Notes: generated by a model not told the origin, from the letters alone. DNA of 64,000 nucleotides from Candidatus Woesearchaeota archaeon (GCA_018655525.1 JABIJM010000020.1:1-64000), one strand, 5' to 3'; counted from the stretch's first letter, positions 40,501-48,793 are shown. Numbers and translations are program-made.

Positions 40501-41998
40501 TATCTGTATTGGTGGTTGTATTTGCAAATGAAAAGATAGGATAAAGTGTTGAAGCAAAATCAGCCGTTGCATTTAGATACCATGTAACCAATTGCGAATC
40601 ACTTGGGTTTAAAGTTATTGTGGAGGGATTAGTTGAATTAAGGTAAAACGGAGAAGTTCCAGTGATATTACTTATCAAACCAGCAGAATTACCACTTGCA
40701 AAAAATTCATGTGTTAAATCAAAACCTGTTGCATTAGAAGAACCAGTACAACCACTTCCTCCGTCCTGACAACCACAATCATCCGATGTAACACCAGAAT
40801 TACTGTTTCTCTCATAACTAGGACAAAAATAAGTATCATCTACCGGAGCAACAAGTGCACATTGACCTGTCCCAGCACCAAGAAAAATATCACATTGTGA
40901 ATCAACAAAAATGACATCAGATGCAGAAGCAGAGCAAGCAAAAGCTCCATCCCAAACCCATCCACTAGTATCTGCACTATACAAACCATCACAAGCATTT
41001 GTACAACTCAAAATATCAGGATCACAACCAGAGGTACGTTCCAAACTCACATTAACTTCACCACAATCAACAACATCACAACTCACATTTACGGTAAAAT
41101 TTGTTAAAACATTTTGTGTGAAATTAGCATTGCCAGTTGGGCTTACTAAACTAATTGATACATTTGCTAATTGAGGATTTACTTCTGTTCCAATTGTGAT
41201 ATTATAACTTAATGAGGTATTTCCTTCAGAAGTAACATTCACCATCACAGAATAATTATCGGGTGTATAACTTCCTACTATAAGAAGAATATCCGAAGCA
41301 CCGGCACTACTAATATTTTCTATTAAAGTTGTATTTATTGATGCAAAATCTGCATCATCAATATTAAGAGAGGTAAGGGTATAATTATCTTGGCTAGTTC
41401 CATCGTTCGTCAAAGTAATAGTATAAGTAGCAACCGTATTATTTCTAATAGATTGATTTGCAGGTTGAGATAAAGAGAACGTAAATGGAGTGCCACCATC
41501 ACCAGCTCCTGCAAAGAATTCATGTGATAAATCAATAAAATCTGAAGCTGTCCCACATGGCCCATCAAATTCAAAACAAACACAATCGCCATTTACAACA
41601 GCAGAATCACCATTTCTTTCATAACTTGGACATTGATACAGTGCGATGGAACCCGTTGCAATTTCTGCACATTGTCCCGCTCCAGGTGTTGCCGCTGGAG
41701 AAATCCCACAATCAGCATTGCCTAAAATGAAAGCCCCTTCTGTATTTGCCTCAAAACATTGACCCAAGTCAGGACCCCATGAAGTTACAGGTAAACCAAT
41801 AAATAAATCATCACAGGTAACTGTACAATCAGCACCATCAGGGTTACAACCAGAGATTACATTTATTGAATAAGAATCTTCATTAACACCAATCACTGCT
41901 CCAGTAATAGAAACATCTGAAAAAACATAAACTGTAAAAACAGCTAGAAAAATAACAACTACAAATAGATACACCCCTTTATTATTTCCCTCAAACAT
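37502..41998 (-). CDS. Giant cell-surface protein with three Cys-rich repeats
   Basis: The product is 1498 residues. An N-terminal hydrophobic segment (VYLFVVVIFLAVFTVYVF) and a C-terminal anchor helix followed by HRLHKKKLN flank a Thr/Ser/Asn-rich exterior with dozens of N-x-S/T sites. Three modules repeat: a Cys-rich unit starting GC(D/N)PD and ending in L(S/T)..FFA(S)G, alternating with CARDB/NEW1-like beta domains (PxNQSI..). A DCDDEDC-type segment lies near residue 1000. A Ser-rich stalk with TDTSDSSSSSSSGGGS precedes the C-terminus. It is probably a glycosylated adhesin or S-layer-like protein. It sits between the two RNR genes with no functional reason visible. Confidence 0.8.
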   Translation of the reverse strand: MFEGNNKGVYLFVVVIFLAVFTVYVFSDVSITGAVIGVNEDSYSINVISGCNPDGADCTVTCDDLFIGLPVTSWGPDLGQCFEANTEGAFILGNADCGISPAATPGAGQCAEIATGSIALYQCPSYERNGDSAVVNGDCVCFEFDGPCGTASDFIDLSHEFFAGAGDGGTPFTFSLSQPANQSIRNNTVATYTITLTNDGTSQDNYTLTSLNIDDADFASINTTLIENISSAGASDILLIVGSYTPDNYSVMVNVTSEGNTSLSYNITIGTEVNPQLANVSISLVSPTGNANFTQNVLTNFTVNVSCDVVDCGEVNVSLERTSGCDPDILSCTNACDGLYSADTSGWVWDGAFACSASASDVIFVDSQCDIFLGAGTGQCALVAPVDDTYFCPSYERNSNSGVTSDDCGCQDGGSGCTGSSNATGFDLTHEFFASGNSAGLISNITGTSPFYLNSTNPSTITLNPSDSQLVTWYLNATADFASTLYPIFSFANTTTNTDISATTSPINLTITTPYAFSLSQPFNQSIINSSSASYSITLTNSGTNTDSYLVSVINSSNADIASSNVTTLTNVVGGGTSDIELTVASGVSNNYSVTLNVTSVGNNGNNLIIVGTEILPTPATIGINLVTPNTNVNFNKNLFTTFTVNVSCNDADCGEINVSLDSIFGCDPDTLSCTNACNDLFGFGSTEWANEIFGCASETKTVIIDGGCDGTPLGAGTGQCTNVLLGDDYYCPSYQRNGNDAVTASNCTCVEGDSGCATSAAAIFDLTNSFFAGGDEAVSKSGLVNGTIGANPYYVNSSNPSNVTLNSGESQLVSWNMNATADSSSNKHFFSAFANVTSNQSISATTSSINITIFESNITGVVGCGDYQGDSSACIAAGCTYDSYNNGCFPNQDNFDCNTFCDICVTEFACGASSKLCLWETEGPYGAFCHEDSASFEYGDGNGVLGDGGWMDAFPPDCINNPDQCDSSFDPGHNFVKQEYSCFDNVDNDVDGSTDCDDEDCFIDPACSNSYDPGSDTKSPQIKNSQVTTDYDHANIGFVATEPVLGEVIYYDLNSTCDEAQRNATLSSSNNHISTHFIYIDNTTIDSSLQNSTTYFYKMNITDQADNRYISSCLNFTTQSNQTELAFNFSGVTGYNMTVNLGAGFVDYDENTGLSLNSLKNVELGFNGITFTGVDFARAASFNFDNAFNSSKALAGDFAGRDFFSMNSSTWQQMQQQLGVDNFTMTLPSPGGNCDVVWKCNDDVSICFDVTNTVTCVPHNATHVNVTADSFSSYVSGSTAQLNITDDTDTTTKRVNTLIGFYANYTNSSDDTAITSSFTNAGCNITIADISVSNVSMEFNYSGDERWEYNTSAFTTAGTFTWDVNCSGTNFDSLNTTDTVVVTAAAAAATDTSDSSSSSSSGGGSLPPKKDEVLVEATLPNIGEQSQQLKSLPSSKNSEETAEEKKGGCPLGVGCAILDNFVGEGVSFTIVWVILFTLVLVVALGATIHRLHKKKLN

Positions 41999-42077
41999 CT
42001 ATAGTTAGGAAAATTTTAGACTTTATAAATATGACGTATTATAATAGGCGAGGATAAGAAGAAAAATAAAATAAAAA

Positions 42078-45000
42078 TCAACTACATCCTGTAGTCTCAC
42101 CACACACCTCACAAAGCATGCAAGTTCCATTCTGTCGCATCTGGGATGCACCGCAGGATCTGCATTTCTCCTTTTCATCTTTTGAATCTATTGTTTTAGT
42201 TACAACTGGTTTTTTTACGATTCCAACATCTTCAAACTCTAATAAGAATTCTCTGAGTTCATTTAACACTGGATGTCCATCTGCAGAAAGAAGTTTCTCC
42301 GCAATAAGATGTGAAGACATCCCTTGAGATAAGCTAAAGTTCACAGCATTGACAACTGTGTCCAATAAAACTTTTTGCGCAGGGATTAATTCTTCCATTG
42401 TATATGAAACTTCTTTTAACCTACTTTTATCTTCACGTCCTTTCAGTTCTAACTTTCGTGGACCTACTTTAACTCTCTTGATCACATTATTAATAACAAG
42501 AATACCAACTTCTTTTTCTTCTAAAGGAGTCTCAAAGATTTCTTTAAGTTGTACATTTCCTTCTAAGGTTGAGTTCAAAGGTTGGGAGAGTTTACATCCA
42601 TCTCTGTAAAGAGCGGTTGCTTTGGTCCCCATTTTCCATGCATCGTAATATGCTTGTTTAATTTGATCTACAGTCCAGTCTGTTGGCATGTTAATCGTTT
42701 TTGAAATTGCACCGGAGATAAATGCTTGTGCTGCTGCAAGCATTTTCAAATGCCCATAAGGATGGATGTACCGCTGGCCTTTTTTTCCACATTTGTTTGC
42801 ACAATCAAAAATTGAAAGATGTTCTTCTTTCAAATGAGGTGCACCTTCAAGAGTCATTGTTCCACAAATGTATTCATTAGCTTCTGAGATTTGTTGTTGA
42901 GAGAATCCCAAGATTTCTAAAAGGTCTCCTTCTTTCCCTTGCATTAATTGATTGTATAAATCTTCACCAATTGTCCATTGGTTAAGCACATGACGAATAT
43001 CCATGTTGCTTCCAAGTTGTTTTTCAATATTAACTATTGCTTCTCCCGTGATTCCTTTTGCAGAAAGTGTTTGTGCATTAATATGCGGGCTTCCATTTAA
43101 TGAAGCACGTCCTAAACAATATTTGATAATTGAATCTATTTCAAATTCTGAATATCCTAATTTTCTTAATGCTCCTGGCACAGATGAATTTACAATTTTA
43201 AAGAATCCACCACCAGCTAATTTTTTGAATTTAACGATAGCATAATCTGGTTCAACACCCGTTGTATCGCAGTCCATGACCAAACCTATAGTTCCAGTAG
43301 GTGCAAGAACAGTTGTTTGTGCATTCCTATACCCATATTTTTCTCCAAGAGAAAGTGCTTTGTCCCATGCATCATGTGCAGTTTCCAATAAAGCCTTCGG
43401 GCAGATTTCTTGATCAATTGATTGAGGTAAGACCTCTAATTGTTCATAATCGGTGTTATTATACGCTGCTCGTTTATGATTCCTGATAACTTTCAACATA
43501 TGTTCTTTATTTTTTTCATACATTTGGAAAGGTCCAAGAATTGATGCCATTTCTGCAGAGGTTGCATAAGAATCTCCAGTCATGATTGCTGCCATTGCAC
43601 CTGCATATACACGACCTTCCTCACTATCGTATGGGATGCCTTGTAACATCAGCAAAGTTCCAAGATTTGCATATCCTAATCCTAATGTTCGGAATTGAAA
43701 ACTTTTTATTGCAATTGGATCTGAAGGAAATTGTGCCATAAGTACAGAAATTTCTAAAGTTGTTGTCCACAATCTAATTGCATGTCTATAACCTTCAATA
43801 TCAAATCCTTGTTCTGGTGTGTAAAATTTTACAAGATTAATTGATGCTAAGTTACATGCTGTATCATCTAAAAACATGTATTCAGAACAAGGATTACTTC
43901 CATTGATTGGTCCGTCTTCAGGACAGGTATGCCATTCATTGATTGTAGTATTATATTGTAATCCAGGATCTGCAGATGCCCATGCGCAATATCCGATGTC
44001 ATCCCATAATTTTGATGCAGGCATTGTTTCCATAACTTCTCCTGATCTTCTTGCAGTTAAATTCCATTCACGTCCTTCGTCTAATGCTTTAAAGAATTCA
44101 TTTGGAATTCTGATTGAGTTGTTTGAATTTTGACCTGAAACAGTAAGGTACGCTTCTGATTCATAATGTGTGTCAAATTCTTGGAGAGGTAATTCATAAC
44201 CTTGTTTTGCAAGATCTAATGCACGAACCATATAGTTTACAGGGATATTATCTTTTGCTGCTTGTTGTAAAAGTTTCTTAACCTCTGGATTTTGTAAAGG
44301 ATTTTCCTGTCCTTTAGATAATTGAACTATTTTAGATAATCTTTTCTTCAAAGTTTTACTTCCTGCAACGAGACCTGCAACTTTTTCTTCTTCACGAACT
44401 TTCCACCAAATGAAATCTTGAATTTCAGGATGGTCTAAATCAAGAGAACACATTTTAGCCGCTCTTCGTGTTGTACCACCAGATTTTATACTTCCTGCTG
44501 CTGTGTCAAATATTTTAAGGAAACTCATTAAACCTGAAGAAGTTCCACCACCAGATAATGTTTCTCCTTTGCCCCTAATTTTAGAAAAATTACTTCCTGT
44601 ACCAGATCCGTACTTGAAGATTCGTGCTTCTCTTGTAAGTAAGGAAAAAATTCCCCCATCTGTTACAAGGTCGTCATTTACTGACTGAATAAAACACGCA
44701 TGAGGTTGTGATCTGGTGTATGCATCTTTGGAATATTCCAATTTTCCGGTGACTGGATCTACATAACTATGTCCTTGTGGAGGTCCTGTTAATCCATATG
44801 CAAAATTTAATCCGGTTGTAAACCATTGCGGAGAATTAGGTGCTGCAGATTGGTTAATAACCATATAAGTCATTTCATCGTAAAAAATTTGTGCGTCTTC
44901 AGAAGATGCGAAGTATCCATATTTTTCTCCCCAGTTTCTCCAACATCCTGCTAATCTATGTGCTACTTGTTTAATGGAATTTTCAGATCCTGTGATGACT

Positions 45001-45272
45001 TTTCCGTTTTCGTCTAATAGGAGATCTCCTTTTTCGTTCCTTAGGGGAACACCTGCTTTTCTGAAATATTTCTGTGCAAGAATATCTGTTGCAACTTGTG
45101 ACCAGAAGTTTGGAACTTCTACATCATGCATCTGGAATACCATAGAACCATCAGGGTTCTTGATTTCAGAAGTACGAGATTCATATGTGAACATATCTTC
45201 TGGGTTTACACCTTCTTTTGTAAAGTATCGTGGGATTTTAAGTCCTTGTTTCTGTGTTGTCATTGTTTCCAT
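42078..45272 (-). CDS. nrdJ: Vitamin B12-dependent ribonucleotide reductase, long form
   Basis: The product is 1064 residues. PQWFTTGLNFAYG, GSGTGSNFSKIRGKGE, SGGTTRRAAKMCSLDLDHPE and NPCSEYMFLDDTACNLASINL are landmarks of the large class II subfamily. The TSCPD-type C-terminal region and a tail with CRSCG, CMLCEVCG and a final Cys provide the redox cysteines missing in the shorter enzyme. Start ATG 45272 has GAGGT 7 bases upstream. It begins 5 bases after the NrdR stop, forming an nrdR-nrdJ operon. Confidence 0.93.
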   Translation of the reverse strand: METMTTQKQGLKIPRYFTKEGVNPEDMFTYESRTSEIKNPDGSMVFQMHDVEVPNFWSQVATDILAQKYFRKAGVPLRNEKGDLLLDENGKVITGSENSIKQVAHRLAGCWRNWGEKYGYFASSEDAQIFYDEMTYMVINQSAAPNSPQWFTTGLNFAYGLTGPPQGHSYVDPVTGKLEYSKDAYTRSQPHACFIQSVNDDLVTDGGIFSLLTREARIFKYGSGTGSNFSKIRGKGETLSGGGTSSGLMSFLKIFDTAAGSIKSGGTTRRAAKMCSLDLDHPEIQDFIWWKVREEEKVAGLVAGSKTLKKRLSKIVQLSKGQENPLQNPEVKKLLQQAAKDNIPVNYMVRALDLAKQGYELPLQEFDTHYESEAYLTVSGQNSNNSIRIPNEFFKALDEGREWNLTARRSGEVMETMPASKLWDDIGYCAWASADPGLQYNTTINEWHTCPEDGPINGSNPCSEYMFLDDTACNLASINLVKFYTPEQGFDIEGYRHAIRLWTTTLEISVLMAQFPSDPIAIKSFQFRTLGLGYANLGTLLMLQGIPYDSEEGRVYAGAMAAIMTGDSYATSAEMASILGPFQMYEKNKEHMLKVIRNHKRAAYNNTDYEQLEVLPQSIDQEICPKALLETAHDAWDKALSLGEKYGYRNAQTTVLAPTGTIGLVMDCDTTGVEPDYAIVKFKKLAGGGFFKIVNSSVPGALRKLGYSEFEIDSIIKYCLGRASLNGSPHINAQTLSAKGITGEAIVNIEKQLGSNMDIRHVLNQWTIGEDLYNQLMQGKEGDLLEILGFSQQQISEANEYICGTMTLEGAPHLKEEHLSIFDCANKCGKKGQRYIHPYGHLKMLAAAQAFISGAISKTINMPTDWTVDQIKQAYYDAWKMGTKATALYRDGCKLSQPLNSTLEGNVQLKEIFETPLEEKEVGILVINNVIKRVKVGPRKLELKGREDKSRLKEVSYTMEELIPAQKVLLDTVVNAVNFSLSQGMSSHLIAEKLLSADGHPVLNELREFLLEFEDVGIVKKPVVTKTIDSKDEKEKCRSCGASQMRQNGTCMLCEVCGETTGCS

Positions 45273-45277
45273 TTTAT

Positions 45278-45709
45278 CTACCTCATTGATTGTATTTCTT
45301 TTTCTAGTATTTGTGGGTCTTCAATTCCTTTGTAGACCGTTGCATATCTTAGATATGCCATTTTATCATCTTTTTTTAATTCTTGAAGGATGAATTTTCC
45401 AATGTGAATTGTTTTTATAGGATTTGATTTCTTGTTGAGAATTTTTCGTTGTACTTTTGTTGCTAAAGATTTAATGAGTTGAGATTCCACTTTCCCATAT
45501 GCAGGTTTGATACTTCGTTCAATCTTTTCTAAATCAAATTCTTGAATTCGTCCATCCTTTTTTTGAACTTTCAGATTGAATTCTGCACGCTCATATGTTG
45601 TGAATCTGTTGTTGCAAGAAAGACATTCTCTTCTTCGTCTTAGAGTATCATCTACAATTCTTGATTCTAGAACTTTTGTGTCATTGTTGTTACAAAATAG
45701 GCAATACAT
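45278..45709 (-). CDS. nrdR: Transcriptional repressor NrdR
   Basis: The product is about 143 residues. The zinc ribbon MYCLFCNNNDTKV...LRRRRECLSCNNRFTTYER and the ATP-cone (KVQKKDGRIQEFDLEKIERSI onwards) are complete. NrdR senses ATP/dATP and represses RNR genes by binding paired 16-bp boxes. Two tandem ATGs (45712, 45709) are possible. The second fits the AGAGG ribosome-binding site and the family start. Likely autoregulated through the boxes at 45788-45834. Confidence 0.93.
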   Translation of the reverse strand: MYCLFCNNNDTKVLESRIVDDTLRRRRECLSCNNRFTTYERAEFNLKVQKKDGRIQEFDLEKIERSIKPAYGKVESQLIKSLATKVQRKILNKKSNPIKTIHIGKFILQELKKDDKMAYLRYATVYKGIEDPQILEKEIQSMR

Positions 45710-45715
45710 CATCAA

Positions 45716-45787
45716 ACCTCTTTAAAGTTACACAACAGAAAGCATTGCTTTCTGAGCATCACCACAAAACTTCTTTGTAGTGATAAA
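45716..45787 (-). other. Hairpin-rich nrdR leader
   Basis: Between the boxes and nrdR are two strong inverted repeats: CAGAAAGC-ATT-GCTTTCTG (about 45736-45754) and ATCACCACAAA..TTTGTAGTGAT (about 45757-45783). They lie within the expected 5' leader. They could affect translation or mRNA stability. No coding frame. Confidence 0.4.
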
Positions 45788-45834
45788 ACGCTAGATGTAG
45801 TGTTTTAAGCATGCACTTTTGTTTTATCTAGTGT
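45788..45834 (-). promoter_or_regulatory. Two NrdR-box-like sites upstream of nrdR-nrdJ
   Basis: Read on the minus strand, box 2 (45788-45803) is ACACTACATCTAGCGT, a near palindrome close to the NrdR consensus ACACWATATMTWGTGT. Box 1 (45819-45834) is ACACTAGATAAAACAA, with a good left half only. They are separated by exactly 15 bp, the spacing typical of NrdR box pairs. The TATA-like AAATATATTTAAATCG (about 45861-45876) lies just upstream, so bound NrdR would cover the transcription start. Confidence 0.65.
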
Positions 45835-45950
45835 TAAGATGATGAAGAAGAAATGTGCGATTTAAATATATTTTAGTTTTTTGATGTGTATTTTGGAGTG
45901 GTTGTTTTGAAAAGGGATATTTTTTAAAGATTTATTATTTTCTTAATTGC

Positions 45951-46466
45951 ATGATTGAATTAATCCTCAAAAGTCTGTACTTCTTTCTTCCCGCATATTT
46001 TGCAAATATGGCGCCAGTTTTTGTGAAGAAAATTCCTTTCTTAGACAGACCTATTTGGACTAAGAAACTTGGAACGCATAAAACATGGAGAGGCGTTGTT
46101 TCTGCAGTTGTATTTGGAGGATTCGTTTTCTGGTTACAAAAAGTCGCATATGTTGCTGGATTCAGAAGTTTAGCAGTAATTGATTATAGTGATTTTTCTA
46201 TTGTGTTAGGATTATTGTTAGGTTTCGGTGCAATCTTTGGAGATGCGGTGAAGAGTTATTATAAACGGATAGCAGAGATCAAGGAAGGAAACCCATGGCC
46301 CGTGTTTGATCAGATCGATTTTGTTGTTGGAGGGTTGGTGTTTAGTTGGTTTGTCTATGTTCCGCAAGCAGAAGTTGCATTGATTGTTTTGGTGTTAAGT
46401 CCTTTATTACATTTCTTAATTAATTATTGTGGGTATTTATTAGGGATTAGAAAAGTCAAGTATTAG
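45951..46466 (+). CDS. carS: CDP-archaeol synthase (CarS)
   Basis: The product is 171 residues with about five membrane helices. YFANMAPVFVKKIPFLDRPI, LGTHKTWRG and FGAIFGDAVKSYYKR followed by PWPVFDQIDF match the DUF46/CarS family. It activates digeranylgeranylglyceryl phosphate with CTP, the archaeal counterpart of CDP-diacylglycerol synthesis. The TATA-like TTTTTTAAAGATTTATT precedes the start. The 3' end overlaps by 4 bases the convergent phosphatidyltransferase, its likely downstream partner in ether-lipid synthesis. Confidence 0.93.
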   Translation: MIELILKSLYFFLPAYFANMAPVFVKKIPFLDRPIWTKKLGTHKTWRGVVSAVVFGGFVFWLQKVAYVAGFRSLAVIDYSDFSIVLGLLLGFGAIFGDAVKSYYKRIAEIKEGNPWPVFDQIDFVVGGLVFSWFVYVPQAEVALIVLVLSPLLHFLINYCGYLLGIRKVKY

Positions 46467-47020
46467 TTTATTTTCTTTATTACATGTTGTAATTGCATTA
46501 CTAACGAATAGACAGCTACAACACCTGCTGTTAAATATCCAATAATAAGTAATGTTGTTTCGTAAGGAAAGCCAGGAAAGGTTGCAACTGCTAAAACTGC
46601 CAATGAAGATGTTCTAAGGTACCATGTAGGATAATCTCTTGTTACGTGGAAGAAGATTGCGATTGCATAGAGTCCTGCAATGATATAAGGATAGAAATCC
46701 AGTAAATAATAACCTAATTTAATCAATAATAATACGGCAATAAAATTATCTGTGATGAGATCAAAGTATTTCCCTGTAATCGTTTCTTTGGTTCGTCTTG
46801 CTAAGACACCATCAAATCCATCAAGAATTAAATGTGAGATGCCGAAGATGATAAAGTAGACATAATTATCAAATAGAAAGTAGACTGAAAGTAATCCCGA
46901 GATTAAAGATAAGGTTGTTAACATGTTTGGCGTAACACCAAGTTTTAGTAAGAATGACGAAATTGGTCCTAGGTACTTGCTCCGTGAATGTCTTGAAGAT
47001 TCTACAATTTTCTGAAACAT
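46463..47020 (-). CDS. CDP-alcohol phosphatidyltransferase (archaetidyl transferase)
   Basis: The product is 185 residues with six membrane helices. The signature D-x2-D-G-x2-A-R-x8-G-x3-D-x3-D is exact (DGFDGVLARRTKETITGKYF, then DLITD). It attaches a polar head group (inositol phosphate, glycerol phosphate or serine) to CDP-archaeol. The head group cannot be read from sequence. Location next to carS supports archaeal lipid synthesis. Upstream TATATATAAAG is a promoter element. Confidence 0.9.
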   Translation of the reverse strand: MFQKIVESSRHSRSKYLGPISSFLLKLGVTPNMLTTLSLISGLLSVYFLFDNYVYFIIFGISHLILDGFDGVLARRTKETITGKYFDLITDNFIAVLLLIKLGYYLLDFYPYIIAGLYAIAIFFHVTRDYPTWYLRTSSLAVLAVATFPGFPYETTLLIIGYLTAGVVAVYSLVMQLQHVIKKIN

Positions 47021-47087
47021 AGAGAAATATATATAAAGTAGAACTATAAAAAGGTAATGTTGGTTCTGGTGTCCATAATACTATAAA

Positions 47088-47366
47088 ATGACTGAAAAAT
47101 TATACCAAGTAGAAACGGAAAAGGCAATCGCGAAGATTAAGGAAGTTGAAGCGAAAACTGTATGTATTCAACTACCTGATGGGATGAAACCGTATGCGAA
47201 TGAAATTGAAGCTGAATTAGTTCGTGCAACAGGTGTAAGAGTTTTAATTTGGTTGGGAAGCAATTTTGGTGCATGCGACATCCCTTTAGGTTTAGAAAGA
47301 ATGAAGGTTGATCTTTTGATTAGTTGGGGACATAATAAGTTTGTTAAGAGGGTAGAAGGATGGTAA
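47088..47366 (+). CDS. dph2: Diphthamide synthase Dph2, N-terminal fragment
   Basis: The product is 92 residues covering the first domain. VCIQLPDGMKPYANEIE and LGSNFGACDIP supply the first of three cluster-binding Cys. It ends ISWGHNKFVKRVEGW and stops at 47366. The next frame, starting at 47360, continues exactly with the following Dph2 strand. A whole Dph2 (about 340 residues) would result if one base were added near 47360. Dph2 uses a 4Fe-4S cluster and SAM for the first step of diphthamide on elongation factor 2. Confidence 0.85.
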   Translation: MTEKLYQVETEKAIAKIKEVEAKTVCIQLPDGMKPYANEIEAELVRATGVRVLIWLGSNFGACDIPLGLERMKVDLLISWGHNKFVKRVEGW

Positions 47367-48115
47367 ATGTATTATTCTTAGATGCACCGTACTCTGGAAA
47401 AGTGGAATTATGTCAAGAGACCTTAGATTATATTACAAAATTCAAAAAAGTAGCATTATATGCGTCCGTACAGTTTGTTGGTAAATTGGAAAGAGTTGAA
47501 GAACAATTGAAAGAAATTGGCGTTGAGTTTGTAACCTCTAAAGCTGATAGAACATCTGTGAAATCTCAATTATTAGGATGTGATAGCTATCATGATTCTT
47601 TACGTTTAGAAGATGATTTTGACGCGTACCTGTATATTGGTGATGGAAAGTTTCATCCGCTTGCGTTAGTCTATGGTCAAAAAGATTTGAAAGAAATGAA
47701 AGAGATTGTACGAAATGATCCTCTTCAAGAGAAGATGTTTCTTATGGGCGTTGATGAGATTGCAGGCATTCTGAGAAAGTATAGAGGGTCTTTAGTGAAA
47801 TTTTTATCTAAGAGTGTTGTTGGTGTGATTGTCACAATCAAACCAGGTCAAGAGCAATTTCGTCCTGCATTAGCGTTAGAAGAAAAGTTTCCAGACAAGA
47901 AATTTCATTATTTTATTGACAATAATGTGTCATTTGACCAATTAGAGAATTTCAATTTTATTGATACGTGGATTAATACATCATGTCCTCGCGTTGGATT
48001 TGACGACCAAGAGAAGTTTCAGAGAGGGGTTGTAAATTTGAATGATGCGTACTTTGCTGCTGAGATATTGGCCAAAGGTAGTGTTTTAAACAGAGTGTCA
48101 AAAAAGAAAAATTGA
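47360..48115 (+). CDS. dph2: Diphthamide synthase Dph2, C-terminal fragment
   Basis: The product is 251 residues beginning MVNVLFLDAPYSGKVEL. It carries the second and third cluster Cys in SQLLGCDSYHD and NTSCPRVGFDD. Its ATG lies within the end of the N-terminal fragment (GGATGGTAA), a 7-base overlap that would allow translational coupling or frameshifting. The two parts could associate as separate chains, or the break could be an indel in a near-homopolymer (GAAGGA|TGG). Both parts otherwise look intact and under selection. Confidence 0.85.
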   Translation: MVNVLFLDAPYSGKVELCQETLDYITKFKKVALYASVQFVGKLERVEEQLKEIGVEFVTSKADRTSVKSQLLGCDSYHDSLRLEDDFDAYLYIGDGKFHPLALVYGQKDLKEMKEIVRNDPLQEKMFLMGVDEIAGILRKYRGSLVKFLSKSVVGVIVTIKPGQEQFRPALALEEKFPDKKFHYFIDNNVSFDQLENFNFIDTWINTSCPRVGFDDQEKFQRGVVNLNDAYFAAEILAKGSVLNRVSKKKN

Positions 48116-48144
48116 TTATTAATACAATATACTCCCTTCATTCT

Positions 48145-48194
48145 GTTCAATTTCTTTTTTGAACACGCCAGTATTCCATTATTGATGGAATACT
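48145..48194. other. Two hairpins between dph2 and the H1-like gene
   Basis: GTTCAA/TTGAAC (48145-48164), then a perfect 10-bp hairpin AGTATTCCAT-TATTG-ATGGAATACT (48170-48194). No long T-run follows. It may be a transcript end or an operator-like palindrome for the gene at 48311, whose TATA (GGTTTAAATAC) lies just downstream near 48225. Confidence 0.4.
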
Positions 48195-48310
48195 CAGCGT
48201 TTAAGCACGACAAAAAAGAAAGGTTTAAATACTTATTTTATTTCTTCTACGTCAGAAAACAGAGATTAGTTAACACAATTACAAAAAAACAAGAAAAAGA
48301 GGGATATAAA

Positions 48311-48793
48311 ATGGCAGCACAAGTTGTAGCAAAAGTCGGTGTAAAAAAAGAAAAAGGATGGCTATACTTCTTAGATAAAAACGGAAACGTTTCAGCAGCA
48401 GAAATGAGTAGAGCTGGTCGAAAGAAAGGAAGAGCTAAAAAGAAAGTAGTAGCAAAAGTTGGTGTAAAGAAAGAATCTGGATACCTATACTTCATTGATA
48501 AGAAGGGAAATGTTGCACGAGCTAAAATGGCACGTGGAAGAAAAAAAGGTAAAAAGAAAGTAGCTAAGAAGAAAAAAGTTGCGAAGAAGAAACCAGCTAA
48601 GAAAAAAGCGGCTAAAAAGAAACCAGCTAAGAAAAAAGTAGCTAAGAAGAAGCCTGCTAAGAAAAAAGCACCTGCTAAAAAGAAGAAAGTAGCAAAAAAG
48701 AAACCAGCTAAGAAAAAAGCACCGGCTAAGAAGAAAAAAGTTGTAAAGAAAAAAGCAGCTAAGAAGAAGCCAGCTAAAAAGAAAAAGCGGTAA
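48311..48793 (+). CDS. Lysine-rich histone H1-like protein with two N-terminal repeats
   Basis: The product is 160 residues. Two copies of a ~30-residue beta-type motif (VAKVGVKKEKGWLYFLDKNG and VAKVGVKKESGYLYFIDKKG, each followed by NV..A.M and RGRKKG-like) precede a tail of about 80 residues of PAKKK/VAKKK repeats, the composition of eukaryotic H1 tails and of bacterial H1-like proteins. It is expected to bind DNA non-specifically. The ATG at 48311 is preferred over an upstream frame start because AAGAGGG sits 9 bases before it. The opposite strand shows a Phe/Ala-rich shadow frame. Confidence 0.8.
   Translation: MAAQVVAKVGVKKEKGWLYFLDKNGNVSAAEMSRAGRKKGRAKKKVVAKVGVKKESGYLYFIDKKGNVARAKMARGRKKGKKKVAKKKKVAKKKPAKKKAAKKKPAKKKVAKKKPAKKKAPAKKKKVAKKKPAKKKAPAKKKKVVKKKAAKKKPAKKKKR

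Noticed and set aside
37566-41592. Several open frames opposite and within the giant surface protein
   Set aside because: They are shadows of a strongly coding, repeat-bearing gene and have no motifs or promoters.
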